NCBI GenBank assembly: GCA_045658165.1
Contig: JAZOUN010000008.1
Location: 1-45,942 of the forward strand
Reading direction: 5' to 3'
Origin: UBA1081 sp045658165
Lineage (GTDB): Bacteria > Bacillota > Clostridia > Oscillospirales > Acutalibacteraceae
DNA: 45,942 nt
In this document: positions 33,813 through 42,145 of the stretch, one piece after another
Layout of the letters: every line of letters begins with the position of its first letter
How positions within the stretch are numbered: the first letter of the stretch is position 1
Translations under genes and position numbers: made by a program
The notes under the pieces: generated by a model
Told to the model about the DNA's origin: nothing
What the model saw: only the letters and a program-made list of their open reading frames with translations
Databases searched by the model: none

Positions 33813-34766
33813 ATGCCTTATCTTTTTACACATTTCAAAGAAAAAGTTACACCCGACGGAGAGCAGGTGTATTTTTCTGTCAGCCGTGACGGTTTTAACT
33901 GGGAACAGGTAAATTCGGGAAATCCCGTACTTGTTAGTACAATGGGACAGAAAGGCTGCCGTGATATTGAAATTGTAAGACTTCATACAGGCGGATTCGT
34001 AATTCTGACAACAGATCTCGGTATTACTTATCATTTTGATAAAAATTACAATGTTGACTGGAAAAAGCTCAACAGTCAGGGCAGTAAAAAACTTTGTATG
34101 TGGAAAACAGACGACCTTGTCAATTTTTCCGAACAACAGTTTATTTATTTCGGCAGAGATGATTTCGGTTGTCTCTGGGCACCGGAAGTCTTTTTTGATG
34201 CAGACAATGAAGAATATCTGATTCACTGGGGGTCAACAGTCAGTGAAGATAACTACACTCATATGTCAATCTATTGCTGTACAACAAAGGATTTTGAAAC
34301 TTTTTCTGAGCCGAAACTTTATTTTGCAAAAGATAACGAGATTCTTGACTCACATATTACAAAAGTAGGCAATACATATCATCTGTTTTATAAGAATTCA
34401 TCCGATCCTGCAATGAATATGCATGCCACATCCGAAAATCTTTACGGACCGTTTGAACATGATAAGGATTTTGAGGATTATATGCACAATGAAATTCCGA
34501 ATCCGGGAGCTTATGAAGCTCCGACAACCTTTACTTTGCCCGACGGAAGATGGTGCCTGCTTCTTGATTTCTTCGGTTGCGCCAAGGAGGATATGGGATA
34601 TGTTCCGTTTATTTCTTCTCAGCCCGGTGATTCTTGTCTCAGGCGCAGTGATGAAATTATAAATTTTCCTTACGGTTTTAAGCACGGCAGGGTAATTGAA
34701 ATCACTCAGGAAGAATATGACAGACTGAAAAATTTGGTCATCATACATAATAAAACAGCTGATTAA
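33813..34766 (+). CDS. GH43-like beta-propeller glycosidase
   Basis: A 317-residue cytoplasmic protein resembling GH43-type five-blade beta-propeller enzymes, which act on arabinosides, xylosides or galactosides. Recognisable blades are KGCRDIEIVRL near the N-terminus, DDFGCLWAPEVFFDADNEEY (the WAPEV strand is common in GH43), EILDSHITKVGNTYHLFYKN and GAYEAPTTFTLPDGRWCLLLD (the Glu in the third block is the likely acid). AGGAGGA lies 7 bases before the ATG, 14 bases after the RACo-like stop, so the two may be cotranscribed. No signal peptide is seen. The family is likely but the substrate is not defined. Confidence 0.72.
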   Translation: MPYLFTHFKEKVTPDGEQVYFSVSRDGFNWEQVNSGNPVLVSTMGQKGCRDIEIVRLHTGGFVILTTDLGITYHFDKNYNVDWKKLNSQGSKKLCMWKTDDLVNFSEQQFIYFGRDDFGCLWAPEVFFDADNEEYLIHWGSTVSEDNYTHMSIYCCTTKDFETFSEPKLYFAKDNEILDSHITKVGNTYHLFYKNSSDPAMNMHATSENLYGPFEHDKDFEDYMHNEIPNPGAYEAPTTFTLPDGRWCLLLDFFGCAKEDMGYVPFISSQPGDSCLRRSDEIINFPYGFKHGRVIEITQEEYDRLKNLVIIHNKTAD

Positions 34767-34807
34767 ATGTTATGGTGCACAAAAATTTTTAAATATATAA
34801 TTTTTCC

Positions 34808-34836
34808 TTGAAAATTTTGTATATGTGTGATATATT
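34808..34836 (+). promoter_or_regulatory. Promoter of the secreted lipase-like gene
   Basis: TTGAAA (34808-34813) and TATATT (34831-34836) are 17 bases apart, 36 bases before the ATG. Confidence 0.65.
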
Positions 34837-34871
34837 TATATCGTATAATTCCAATATGGAGGGAATAACTT

Positions 34872-36674
34872 ATGTCAAAAAGAATAATCAGTATTGTTAT
34901 GACTGTGGTTATGGTGATGAGTATGTTCGCATTCGGCGCATCTGCAGAAACAGCGGAAGTTAATGCAACAAAATACTTCTCAGCTTCATCAAACGGTGAA
35001 GTAGTTCCCACAATCATCATGCCCGGTATCGGTCAGTCAGAATCTACTTATGTAAATGAAGACGGTAAAGAAATCAGAGGCGGTCTCATCCTCATCGATG
35101 ACACAGACCTTGTTACAAAGGCTCTCAAGACTCTTGCTCTTCCTCTTCTTGCTTCAATTTTCACAAGAAGCGTACATGATGATCTCGGTAATGCAGTAAC
35201 AAGCTTCATCAGCGATCTTCTTTCAATCCAGGCTTCTGACAAAGAAGGTAACGGACTCAAAGATCTCGAACTTGCTTACTATCCGTATCCCCTTTCAGAG
35301 TATGAACAGGATAACAAGGATTGGTTCTACAGAATGCTTCCCATGGAACCTGTTATTGAAGAAATGAATGAAGTATACGGAATCAACGGTGAAGATTATA
35401 CATATCTTTACACATTCCAGCTTATTTCAGATCCTATGCTCTCAGCAGAAGGTCTCTTTGATTACATCGAGCTCGTTAAGAAGCAGACAGGTTCAGACAA
35501 GGTTAACCTTGTTGCTATCAGCCTTGGCGGTACAATTCTTGCAGCTTACTGTGACCTCGTTATGGAAAAGGGCGGCGACTTCTCAGACATCAACAACGTT
35601 ATCAACATCGTTGCTTGTCTCAACGGTACAGACCTTTTCGCAGACTTCTATGCAAGATCATGGAACCTTGCAGACGAATTCCTTATGGACGAATACATTT
35701 CATTGATCTGTGAAGCAAACGGTATGGAACCCTACATGGAAAGCCTTATCAAGATTGCTGTTCAGAAGATCATTCCCAAGGAAGTTCTTTATACAATCCT
35801 TACAGGTGCAATGGACGGTATCCTCGACACAATGATCGTTAATTGTCCTCAGTTCTGGGCAATGGTACCTTCAGACAGATATGAGGCTCTTGCAGACAGA
35901 TATCTTGTTGGTGACGAATATGCTGTTCTCCGTGCAAAGACAGACAGATTCCAGGAAGCAAGACTTGACCTTGTTCCCAACCTTAAGTATGCTAATGCAA
36001 ACTATGGAGTTGACGTATTCTCTGTTGCTGCTTACGGTATGCAGTACACAACAGGTGAATACAACTTCTTCGGTATTTCAGGTTCATCTGCAACATCTAA
36101 CTCAGACGCTATTGTTGATATCGATTCAGCATCACTCGGTGCAACATATGCAATTGCAGGTCAGAAGCTTGAAAGCGGTGCAAGACTTTCACCCGACAGC
36201 GAACTTGACATTTCAACATGTGCATTCCCTGATACAACATGGTTCTTCAGAAATCAGCACCATGAAGTAGGCAGAAATGACGTTATCCTCAGACTTCTTG
36301 CAAACATCATTACAGAACAGATCACAGACGTTAACTCTGATCCCGCATTCCCCCAGTTCAACTACGGCAGAGTTACAAGAAGTCTTACAAGACCCGGTCA
36401 TCTTATCGACAAGGCAGAAACTGTTATCGCTAACGAAGAAGGTCTTTACACACAGGAACAGATCGACACTGTTAAGCCCGTTTACGAAAAGGCTATGGCA
36501 ATGCTCGAAGATACAATCTGTGATGAAAATTCAGCTGCAGAAGCAGATGCAATCACAGAAGAACTTAACGCAGCACTTGCATGTACAGGTCTTACATCAG
36601 TTTCAGAAGGAACAGATTTCTTCACAGTAGTTCTCAACAAAGTTTTTGCTGTTGCTGAAAAGGTTATGTTATAA
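34872..36674 (+). CDS. Secreted alpha/beta-hydrolase, lipase-like
   Basis: A 600-residue exported protein. The signal peptide (KRIISIVMTVVMVMSMFAFGASA) is followed by an alpha/beta-hydrolase fold. The strand IIMPGIGQSES is in the oxyanion position, and NLVAISLGGTILAAY contains the nucleophile elbow with Ser217. The segment TWFFRNQHHEVG may supply the catalytic His. The size and GxSxG context recall LCAT/PDAT-like and other esterified-lipid hydrolases. The C-terminal ~100 residues are helical. TGGAGGGA precedes the ATG. Codon use is strongly biased to C-ending codons, unlike the adjacent GH43-like gene, which suggests high expression. It has its own promoter and terminator. The substrate is unknown. 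Confidence 0.72.
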   Translation: MSKRIISIVMTVVMVMSMFAFGASAETAEVNATKYFSASSNGEVVPTIIMPGIGQSESTYVNEDGKEIRGGLILIDDTDLVTKALKTLALPLLASIFTRSVHDDLGNAVTSFISDLLSIQASDKEGNGLKDLELAYYPYPLSEYEQDNKDWFYRMLPMEPVIEEMNEVYGINGEDYTYLYTFQLISDPMLSAEGLFDYIELVKKQTGSDKVNLVAISLGGTILAAYCDLVMEKGGDFSDINNVINIVACLNGTDLFADFYARSWNLADEFLMDEYISLICEANGMEPYMESLIKIAVQKIIPKEVLYTILTGAMDGILDTMIVNCPQFWAMVPSDRYEALADRYLVGDEYAVLRAKTDRFQEARLDLVPNLKYANANYGVDVFSVAAYGMQYTTGEYNFFGISGSSATSNSDAIVDIDSASLGATYAIAGQKLESGARLSPDSELDISTCAFPDTTWFFRNQHHEVGRNDVILRLLANIITEQITDVNSDPAFPQFNYGRVTRSLTRPGHLIDKAETVIANEEGLYTQEQIDTVKPVYEKAMAMLEDTICDENSAAEADAITEELNAALACTGLTSVSEGTDFFTVVLNKVFAVAEKVML

Positions 36675-36690
36675 TCCAAAGTAATACAGA

Positions 36691-36720
36691 ATGCCACCTG
36701 AAAAGGTGGCATTTTTTTTT
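36691..36720 (+). terminator. Terminator of the lipase-like gene
   Basis: The stem ATGCCACC/GGTGGCAT with a TGAAAA-type loop is followed by nine or more T residues. Confidence 0.93.
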
Positions 36721-36783
36721 AAGTTTTATTAAAGGTTACTAAAATATTATATAAATATTATAATATAATATTTTGTAAAACTC

Positions 36784-36812
36784 TTGTATCATACACATAA
36801 TTGTAGTATAAT
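36784..36812 (+). promoter_or_regulatory. Promoter of the first foldase gene
   Basis: TTGTAT (36784-36789) and a perfect TATAAT (36807-36812) are 17 bases apart, 47 bases before the ATG. Confidence 0.72.
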
Positions 36813-36858
36813 TACTATATTATGGATTAGTATTATACAGAAATGGAAGGTGCTAACG

Positions 36859-38550
36859 ATGGATGAAAATAAATTGAATCCTATGCCGGAAGAACCAATT
36901 GAAAACGAAAATGAAATTGTGACTCCGGAAACTCCAGAAACAGAAGCTGCAGAGGAGGAAGTTCAGGTAGAAGTTCAGGCTGATGTTCAGGACGAAGTTT
37001 TTGAAGAAGCTGATGATGAACAGTCAGAAAACAGCGAACCTGCTGACTATGACGAACTTTGCGAAAATTTTGAAAATCCTTCAAATGAAAACGTTGAAGA
37101 AGATGCTTCTGCACCCGCAAAGCCTAAAAAGAAGAAAAAGAAGGGTGCAATTGTTGCTGTTGTAATTCTTGTTGCATTACTTCTTTTTGCAAGTATCAGC
37201 ATGATTTCAGCAATCATCAAGACAAATGCTGCTAAGATCGATCTTGATGAAGTTGTTCTCTCAGTTGAAGATGTAGACAGTTCAGCTGCTGAATTCTATC
37301 AGATTTATATGTATTATTACGGCTATAATTCATATTATCAGTATTCAGAAGACGAACTTAAGGAACTCGCAATAAAGCAGCTTGTGTTTACAAATGCATT
37401 GTATGCTGAGGCTGTTGAGGCAGGATATGAACTCAATGATGAAGATAAAGCTCTCATTGAAGAACAGCTTGCAAGTGTTACAGAAACAGCTGAATCAGCA
37501 AGTATGAGTGCTGATGAATATCTCGATATCAATTACTGCGAAGGCTTTACACTCGAAATGTTCAGACAGATTGTTGAAAAGAGCCAGCTTGCACAGAGAT
37601 ATTACTCAGATAAGATGACTGCTATTGAAGATAATTACAAAACAGCAGAAGGCATTGCCGAAATCGAAGCTGAATATGAAGCAAACAAGATTGACTATGA
37701 TCTTGCAGATATCGCATACTGGTATTTCGACGCTTCTGAAGAAACAGCAAAAGACAATGCTCAGGCTGTTGTAACAAAAATTTCAGAGGGAATGTCTTTC
37801 ACAGATGCAATCAGAGCTGTAACAGGCGACAGTGAAGCAATTCCCAATAACCTTAAGGGTTATACTATGGCAGAGCTTACAGACGGTGACTTCGCAGAAG
37901 CAGGTGTTGAATGGATATTTGCAAAGAATGAAGACGGAAGTTACAAAAACGGTGCAGGTGCTGCAACATCAATAGATGACGGAAGCGTTATATATGTTCT
38001 TTATGCAAATAATGTTCCCTCAAGAGACGAAACACTTCCCGTAACTTCATACTATATTCAGATTGATGTAAGTGATGAAGATACAATCAAAACTCAGGCA
38101 GAACTCAAGCTTGAAGCAAAAGCAACAGCTGAAGCACTGCTTAAGGATTTTGAAAAAACAGCTAAGACAGAAGAAGATTTCATTGCTCTTATGACAGATT
38201 GTAATAACGGTGATAATGAACTTGTTAATGCAGATGCGTTCGCAGATATGAAGAACGACGGTGCTCAGGCTGTAGTTGTAGAAAACTGGGCATTTGACGC
38301 TGAAAGAAAAGCCGGTGATTACACTCTTGTTGACGACGGAGATTGTTACTACATTCTCTTCTATGCAGAAAAGGCTGAAAACACAGTATGGTATCAGGCT
38401 GTTCTTGATTCAATGATTACAAATGAAGCAGGAAGCTTTGAAAATTCAATTCTTGAAGAGTACGAATCAAAAACTGTTGAAAATGAAGAAGCTGTAAACA
38501 ATGTTATCGCTTATGTGGCAAATATGGCTTCAGCTCAGTACGGATATTAA
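36859..38550 (+). CDS. Membrane-anchored SurA/PrsA-like foldase, degenerate isomerase domain
   Basis: A 563-residue protein with an acidic cytoplasmic N-terminal region (1-85, rich in Glu), a KKKKKK stop-transfer patch, one transmembrane helix (about 97-120) and a large extracellular helical part. The extracellular region has the SurA N-like chaperone layout (YYYGYNSYYQYSEDELKELAIKQLV). It ends in a region aligned with the isomerase domain of the next gene (VTSYYIQIDV... VENWAFDAERKAGDYTLV), but lacks the RHILV and GG signatures, so peptidyl-prolyl isomerase activity is doubtful. ATG 36859 follows GGAAGGTG at good spacing; an upstream TTG-led extension lies in the promoter. It is a paralogue of the gene immediately downstream. 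Confidence 0.75.
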   Translation: MDENKLNPMPEEPIENENEIVTPETPETEAAEEEVQVEVQADVQDEVFEEADDEQSENSEPADYDELCENFENPSNENVEEDASAPAKPKKKKKKGAIVAVVILVALLLFASISMISAIIKTNAAKIDLDEVVLSVEDVDSSAAEFYQIYMYYYGYNSYYQYSEDELKELAIKQLVFTNALYAEAVEAGYELNDEDKALIEEQLASVTETAESASMSADEYLDINYCEGFTLEMFRQIVEKSQLAQRYYSDKMTAIEDNYKTAEGIAEIEAEYEANKIDYDLADIAYWYFDASEETAKDNAQAVVTKISEGMSFTDAIRAVTGDSEAIPNNLKGYTMAELTDGDFAEAGVEWIFAKNEDGSYKNGAGAATSIDDGSVIYVLYANNVPSRDETLPVTSYYIQIDVSDEDTIKTQAELKLEAKATAEALLKDFEKTAKTEEDFIALMTDCNNGDNELVNADAFADMKNDGAQAVVVENWAFDAERKAGDYTLVDDGDCYYILFYAEKAENTVWYQAVLDSMITNEAGSFENSILEEYESKTVENEEAVNNVIAYVANMASAQYGY

Positions 38551-38582
38551 TTCAAAAAAAGCTTGTATATTTTTTTGAATTA
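38548..38582. repeat. Perfect 13-bp AT-rich inverted repeat between the foldase genes
   Basis: TAATTCAAAAAAA (38548-38560) and TTTTTTTGAATTA (38570-38582) flank a 9-base loop. It includes the stop codon of the first foldase gene, and the loop carries the -35 of the next promoter. It may act as a weak terminator/attenuator. Confidence 0.6.
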
Positions 38583-38591
38583 TAGTAAAAT
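38563..38591 (+). promoter_or_regulatory. Promoter of the second foldase gene
   Basis: TTGTAT (38563-38568) and TAAAAT (38586-38591) are 17 bases apart. The -35 lies in the loop of the AT-rich inverted repeat. Confidence 0.55.
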
Positions 38592-38637
38592 AAATGTTGG
38601 TTTAAATTAGCAAACATTGGTGAAAGGTGTTTTTATC

Positions 38638-40431
38638 ATGGATAAGAATGAAAAGGCAGCTCTTGACGCATACCGTCAGGAGAGAAAAGACAGAATTGCC
38701 AAGCAGGCAAAACAGGCAGAAAAGAAATCAAACTCTCACGCAGGTTTCAAAGCTGTAATGGGTAAAATTGCAAAGGTTGTTGTTTCTTTTGCAGTTGTTG
38801 TTGCTCTTCTCGGTGCAACACTCAACTTCTTCGGTGTTCCTCAGAGTCTGATTCCTTCAATCACAATTGACGGTGAATCATATTCAATGAGCGAATTAAG
38901 CCTTTACTACATGCAGATGTATACAAATGTACGTTCATATGCAAGTTCATATGAATCAAACTACGGTGAAGGTTACGGTAAGATGCTTACAGGTTACGAT
39001 GTTAACCTTGCTCCCGATGCTCAGACAACAAAAGATGAAGACGGCAACGAAATCACATGGGATGAATATTTCCTTGAACAGGCAGTAAGCCAGATGGCTA
39101 CTGTAAAGAGATACTACAAGGCTGCTCTTGATGCAGGTATCGAAATGACAGACGAAGCTCAGGCTGAAATTGACAATGCTCTTAATGAGATTGATCAGTA
39201 TCGTCAGAACTATTCTCTTTCAAGATTTATTTCTCTTCAGTTCGGTAAGGGTGTAACAACAAAGCTTTACAAAAAGGTTCTTACAGAACAGATGCTCGGC
39301 TCTCTCTATCAGGAAAGCAAGCAGAATGAACTTAAGGCTAATTATTCAGAAGAAGATGTTAACAACGTTTACGCAAAAGATAAGACAGAATATGACGTTG
39401 TAGCATTCAGATGGTATACAATCGAAATCGCAAGTGAAGCTGAAGAAACAAGTTCTCTTGCAGAAGATGAATCAGTTGTTTCAACAAAGACTTTCAAAGA
39501 AGAAGCTCAGGCTCAGGCTTTCATTGCTAAGGTTAAGGCTGAAAAGAACTACACAGAAGAAACATTCAAGAGTGTTGTTCTTGATTTTGAAGGCAAAGAA
39601 AGCGCAAACTATGAAACATACAAGCAGGACGCTGCAACATACATTCAGAAAATCAATAAGGAATCAATTGAAACTAACGTAAGCAAGGATGCTGCTGAAT
39701 GGCTCTATGCAACTGATGATAACGGAAATTACATCAGACAGGCAGGCGACATGAACTACTATGTGAGTGATGATGAAAAGTCAGTTTACATCTTCTACGC
39801 AACAGGCACTCCTTATCAGGATGAAACTGTTCCCGCTTCAGTACGTCATATCCTTGTTCAGTTCCCCGAAGCTACAACAGAAGCTGTAAGTGGTGAAGCT
39901 GTTTCAGGCGAAGCAGAAACAGAAGCTGCAACAATTTCAGACAGCGTTAAGGCAGAATGTGAAAGCGAAGCTGTTTCAATCCTCAACGAATACAAGTCAT
40001 ACATTGAAGAAAATGCAAGCGGCAAGGCAGACGAAGAATACTTCGGTGAACTTGCAAGCAAGCTTTCAGATGATACAGGTTCACAGAGCGCAGGCGGTCT
40101 TATTGAAGATATGGCTAACGACGGTGCATATGTTGCTGCTTTCGAAGACTGGGCTTTTGCTGAAGGCGAATACGCAGGTGAAGAAAGAGTTCCCGGTTCA
40201 ACAGGTATCGTTGAAACAGAATACGGCTACCATGTTATGTACTATGTAGGCGGACATGAATATCCCAACTGGTACGAAACAATCCTTTCAGATCTTATTG
40301 AAGAAGATTGGGAAGCAGAACAGACTGAATTCGAAAAGCAGTTCGGCGAAGATGCAATTGCAAGAAAAGAAATGATCGAAAACTGGGTAAGAAAATCATG
40401 CCTTGATATGATCGAAATGAATTATCAGTAA
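38638..40431 (+). CDS. Membrane-anchored parvulin-type foldase (PrsA/SurA-like)
   Basis: A 597-residue protein with a basic cytoplasmic N-terminus (1-40), one transmembrane helix (about 45-65), a helical SurA-N-like region and a C-terminal parvulin/PpiC domain. The domain is marked by VPASVRHILVQFPEA, then SAGGLIEDMANDGAYVAAFEDWAF and TEYGYHVMYYVGG. A low-complexity insert (EAVSGEAVSGEAETEA) sits inside the domain between the first strand and the helix. Its expected role is to help secreted proteins fold at the outer face of the membrane. ATG 38638 is chosen because AAAGGTG lies 9 bases upstream; a TTG at 38617 has no site. Relationship to the preceding gene indicates tandem duplication. Confidence 0.85.
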   Translation: MDKNEKAALDAYRQERKDRIAKQAKQAEKKSNSHAGFKAVMGKIAKVVVSFAVVVALLGATLNFFGVPQSLIPSITIDGESYSMSELSLYYMQMYTNVRSYASSYESNYGEGYGKMLTGYDVNLAPDAQTTKDEDGNEITWDEYFLEQAVSQMATVKRYYKAALDAGIEMTDEAQAEIDNALNEIDQYRQNYSLSRFISLQFGKGVTTKLYKKVLTEQMLGSLYQESKQNELKANYSEEDVNNVYAKDKTEYDVVAFRWYTIEIASEAEETSSLAEDESVVSTKTFKEEAQAQAFIAKVKAEKNYTEETFKSVVLDFEGKESANYETYKQDAATYIQKINKESIETNVSKDAAEWLYATDDNGNYIRQAGDMNYYVSDDEKSVYIFYATGTPYQDETVPASVRHILVQFPEATTEAVSGEAVSGEAETEAATISDSVKAECESEAVSILNEYKSYIEENASGKADEEYFGELASKLSDDTGSQSAGGLIEDMANDGAYVAAFEDWAFAEGEYAGEERVPGSTGIVETEYGYHVMYYVGGHEYPNWYETILSDLIEEDWEAEQTEFEKQFGEDAIARKEMIENWVRKSCLDMIEMNYQ

Positions 40432-40442
40432 TATGATATAAT

Positions 40443-40481
40443 AAATCACCGATTCGCGAGAGCAAATCGGTGATTTTTTTT
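40443..40481. terminator. Bidirectional terminator between the foldase gene and alaA
   Basis: The stem AAATCACCGATT/AATCGGTGATTT with a GCGAGAGC-type loop is followed by eight T residues on the plus strand and preceded by A-rich sequence for the converging alaA gene. Confidence 0.9.
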
Positions 40482-40495
40482 GTTTTTTTAATCTA

Positions 40496-41710
40496 TTAAA
40501 CTTGTTTGTATGAATTGAAAAATCTTTCCATTCTGTTGCAAGCTTCTTCAAGAATATTAATTTCGGGAAGATATACAACTCTGAAATGGTCGGGTGTTTC
40601 CCAGTGGAATCCTTTTCCGTGAGTTATAAGAATTTTTTCCTCTTTCAGGAAATCGAGTGCAAATTGTTCATCGTCTTTTATTGCGAATTTTTCGTCCATT
40701 TTAGGAAATACATAAAATGCAGCGTCGGGTTTTACAGCTGAAATACCGGGAATTGCATTAAGTCTTTTCCACACAAGTTCTCTCTGCTCGTAAATTCTTC
40801 CGTCGGGTTTGATAATGGATTCTGCTTCATTTGCATCGTCCAGCGCAGTGGGAATAACAGCCTGTGCAGGAACATTTGAACAAAGACGCATTGAGGAAAG
40901 AAGATTAAGACCTTCAATATAACCTTTTGCTTTTGATTTATCACCTGCAAGACACAACCAACCGCAACGGTAACCTGCAATAAGATGTGATTTTGAAAGA
41001 CCGTTGAAACAAAGTGTGAGTAGGTCAGGAGCCAGAGATGCAAGGGCAACATGTTCTTTATCATCCATTACAAGACGGTCATAAATTTCGTCTGCGAAAA
41101 GTATAAGGTCATATTTTCTTGCAAGATTTACAATCTGCTCGAGAACTTCACGAGGGTAGAGCATACCTGTAGGATTGTTGGGGTTAATGACTACAATACC
41201 TTTTGTTCTTGAATTGATTTTTTTCTCCATATCCTCAATGTCGGGATACCAGTTTGATTTTTCGTCACAGATGTAATGAACTGCAGTTCCTCCTGCAAGA
41301 GTTACCGAAGCAGTCCACAAGGGGTAGTCGGGAGCGGGAACAAGAATCTCGTCTCCGTTGTTAAGAAGCCCCTGCATACTCATTGTAATAAGCTCACTAA
41401 CACCGTTTCCTGTGTAAACATCATTTACTGTTACATTGGGTATGTTTTTCTTTTTGCAATATCTTACAATAGCTTCTCTCGCTGCAATAATACCTTTTGA
41501 GTTTGAATATCCTTCGCTTTTTGAAAGATTCTGTTCCATCAGATTTTTGATGTTTGCAGGTGCTTCAAATCCGAAGTAAGCGGGATTGCCTATGTTGAGT
41601 TTTAAAATTGTTTCACCCAGGGCTTCCATTTTGTCTGCTTCTTCCATAACGGGACCGCGGATGTCATAACATACATTATTTAATTTTTGTGATTTTTCGA
41701 AAATTCTCAT
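40496..41710 (-). CDS. alaA: Glutamate-pyruvate (alanine) aminotransferase
   Basis: A 404-residue class I PLP aminotransferase very close to E. coli AlaA (YfbQ), which makes alanine from pyruvate and glutamate. The match is seen along the whole protein: the N-terminal FEKSQKLNNVCYDIRGPV, LKLNIGNPAYFGFEAP, YTGNGVSELI, LVPAPDYPLWTASVTLAGG, INPNNPTGMLYPREVLEQI, LFADEIYDRLV and the PLP-lysine segment FNGLSKSHLIAGYRCGW. The C-terminal SMRLCSNVPAQAVIPTAL is equally typical. GAGGCA precedes the ATG. It is a single-gene unit with a clear promoter and shares a terminator with the converging foldase gene. The enzyme is expected to be cytoplasmic and homodimeric. Confidence 0.93.
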   Translation of the reverse strand: MRIFEKSQKLNNVCYDIRGPVMEEADKMEALGETILKLNIGNPAYFGFEAPANIKNLMEQNLSKSEGYSNSKGIIAAREAIVRYCKKKNIPNVTVNDVYTGNGVSELITMSMQGLLNNGDEILVPAPDYPLWTASVTLAGGTAVHYICDEKSNWYPDIEDMEKKINSRTKGIVVINPNNPTGMLYPREVLEQIVNLARKYDLILFADEIYDRLVMDDKEHVALASLAPDLLTLCFNGLSKSHLIAGYRCGWLCLAGDKSKAKGYIEGLNLLSSMRLCSNVPAQAVIPTALDDANEAESIIKPDGRIYEQRELVWKRLNAIPGISAVKPDAAFYVFPKMDEKFAIKDDEQFALDFLKEEKILITHGKGFHWETPDHFRVVYLPEINILEEACNRMERFFNSYKQV

Positions 41711-41745
41711 TTCAGTGCCTCTGTTGTTTAAAAATACAGTTTTAT

Positions 41746-41774
41746 ATTTTACAGAAAATTTACAAAAAAGTCAA
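41746..41774 (-). promoter_or_regulatory. alaA promoter
   Basis: On the minus strand, TTGACT (41769-41774) and TAAAAT (41746-41751) are 17 bases apart. Confidence 0.7.
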
Positions 41775-41861
41775 TTGAAAAAATTACATAATCTGATGAT
41801 TCATAACTGAAAAAATTGTGATAATACTATATACGAGATTTGAATAAGGAGTTGAAAGCAT

Positions 41862-42095
41862 ATGCTTGACAGAATATCTCTCGTTCTTGTAATAGTCGGA
41901 GCCGTAAACTGGGGCGCGATAGGACTTTTTCAGTTTGATATAGTTTCATGGCTTTTTGGCGGTCAGGATGCAATATTAAGCCGAATTATCTATACAGTAA
42001 TTGCTCTTGCAGGTATTTGGTGCGTTTCACTTTTGTTCAGAGAACGCGAAGTCCTTACAAGAACAGCATCTGACGGTAACATGACTGACAATTAA
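41862..42095 (+). CDS. Small DUF378 family membrane protein
   Basis: A 77-residue protein with two transmembrane segments. The first ~60 residues, LDRISLVLVIVGAVNWGAIG, then FDIVSWLFGG and a second hydrophobic stretch, match the DUF378/YuzA pattern (VGAVNWG is the hallmark). The function of the family is not known. The ATG follows AAGGAGTTGAAAGCAT with a good ribosome site. It is transcribed divergently from alaA and ends in its own terminator. No enzymatic residues are visible. Confidence 0.88.
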   Translation: MLDRISLVLVIVGAVNWGAIGLFQFDIVSWLFGGQDAILSRIIYTVIALAGIWCVSLLFREREVLTRTASDGNMTDN

Positions 42096-42101
42096 AAAGA
42101 A

Positions 42102-42145
42102 AAGGGCTGTAAAAAAACGAAAAGTTTATTACAGCTCCTTTTTTA
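42102..42145. terminator. Terminator between the DUF378 and ADP-ribosylglycohydrolase genes
   Basis: The stem AGGGCTGTAA/TTACAGCTCCT with a long A-rich loop is flanked by A- and T-rich runs between converging genes. It contains a G-T pair and may act in both directions. Confidence 0.72.
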
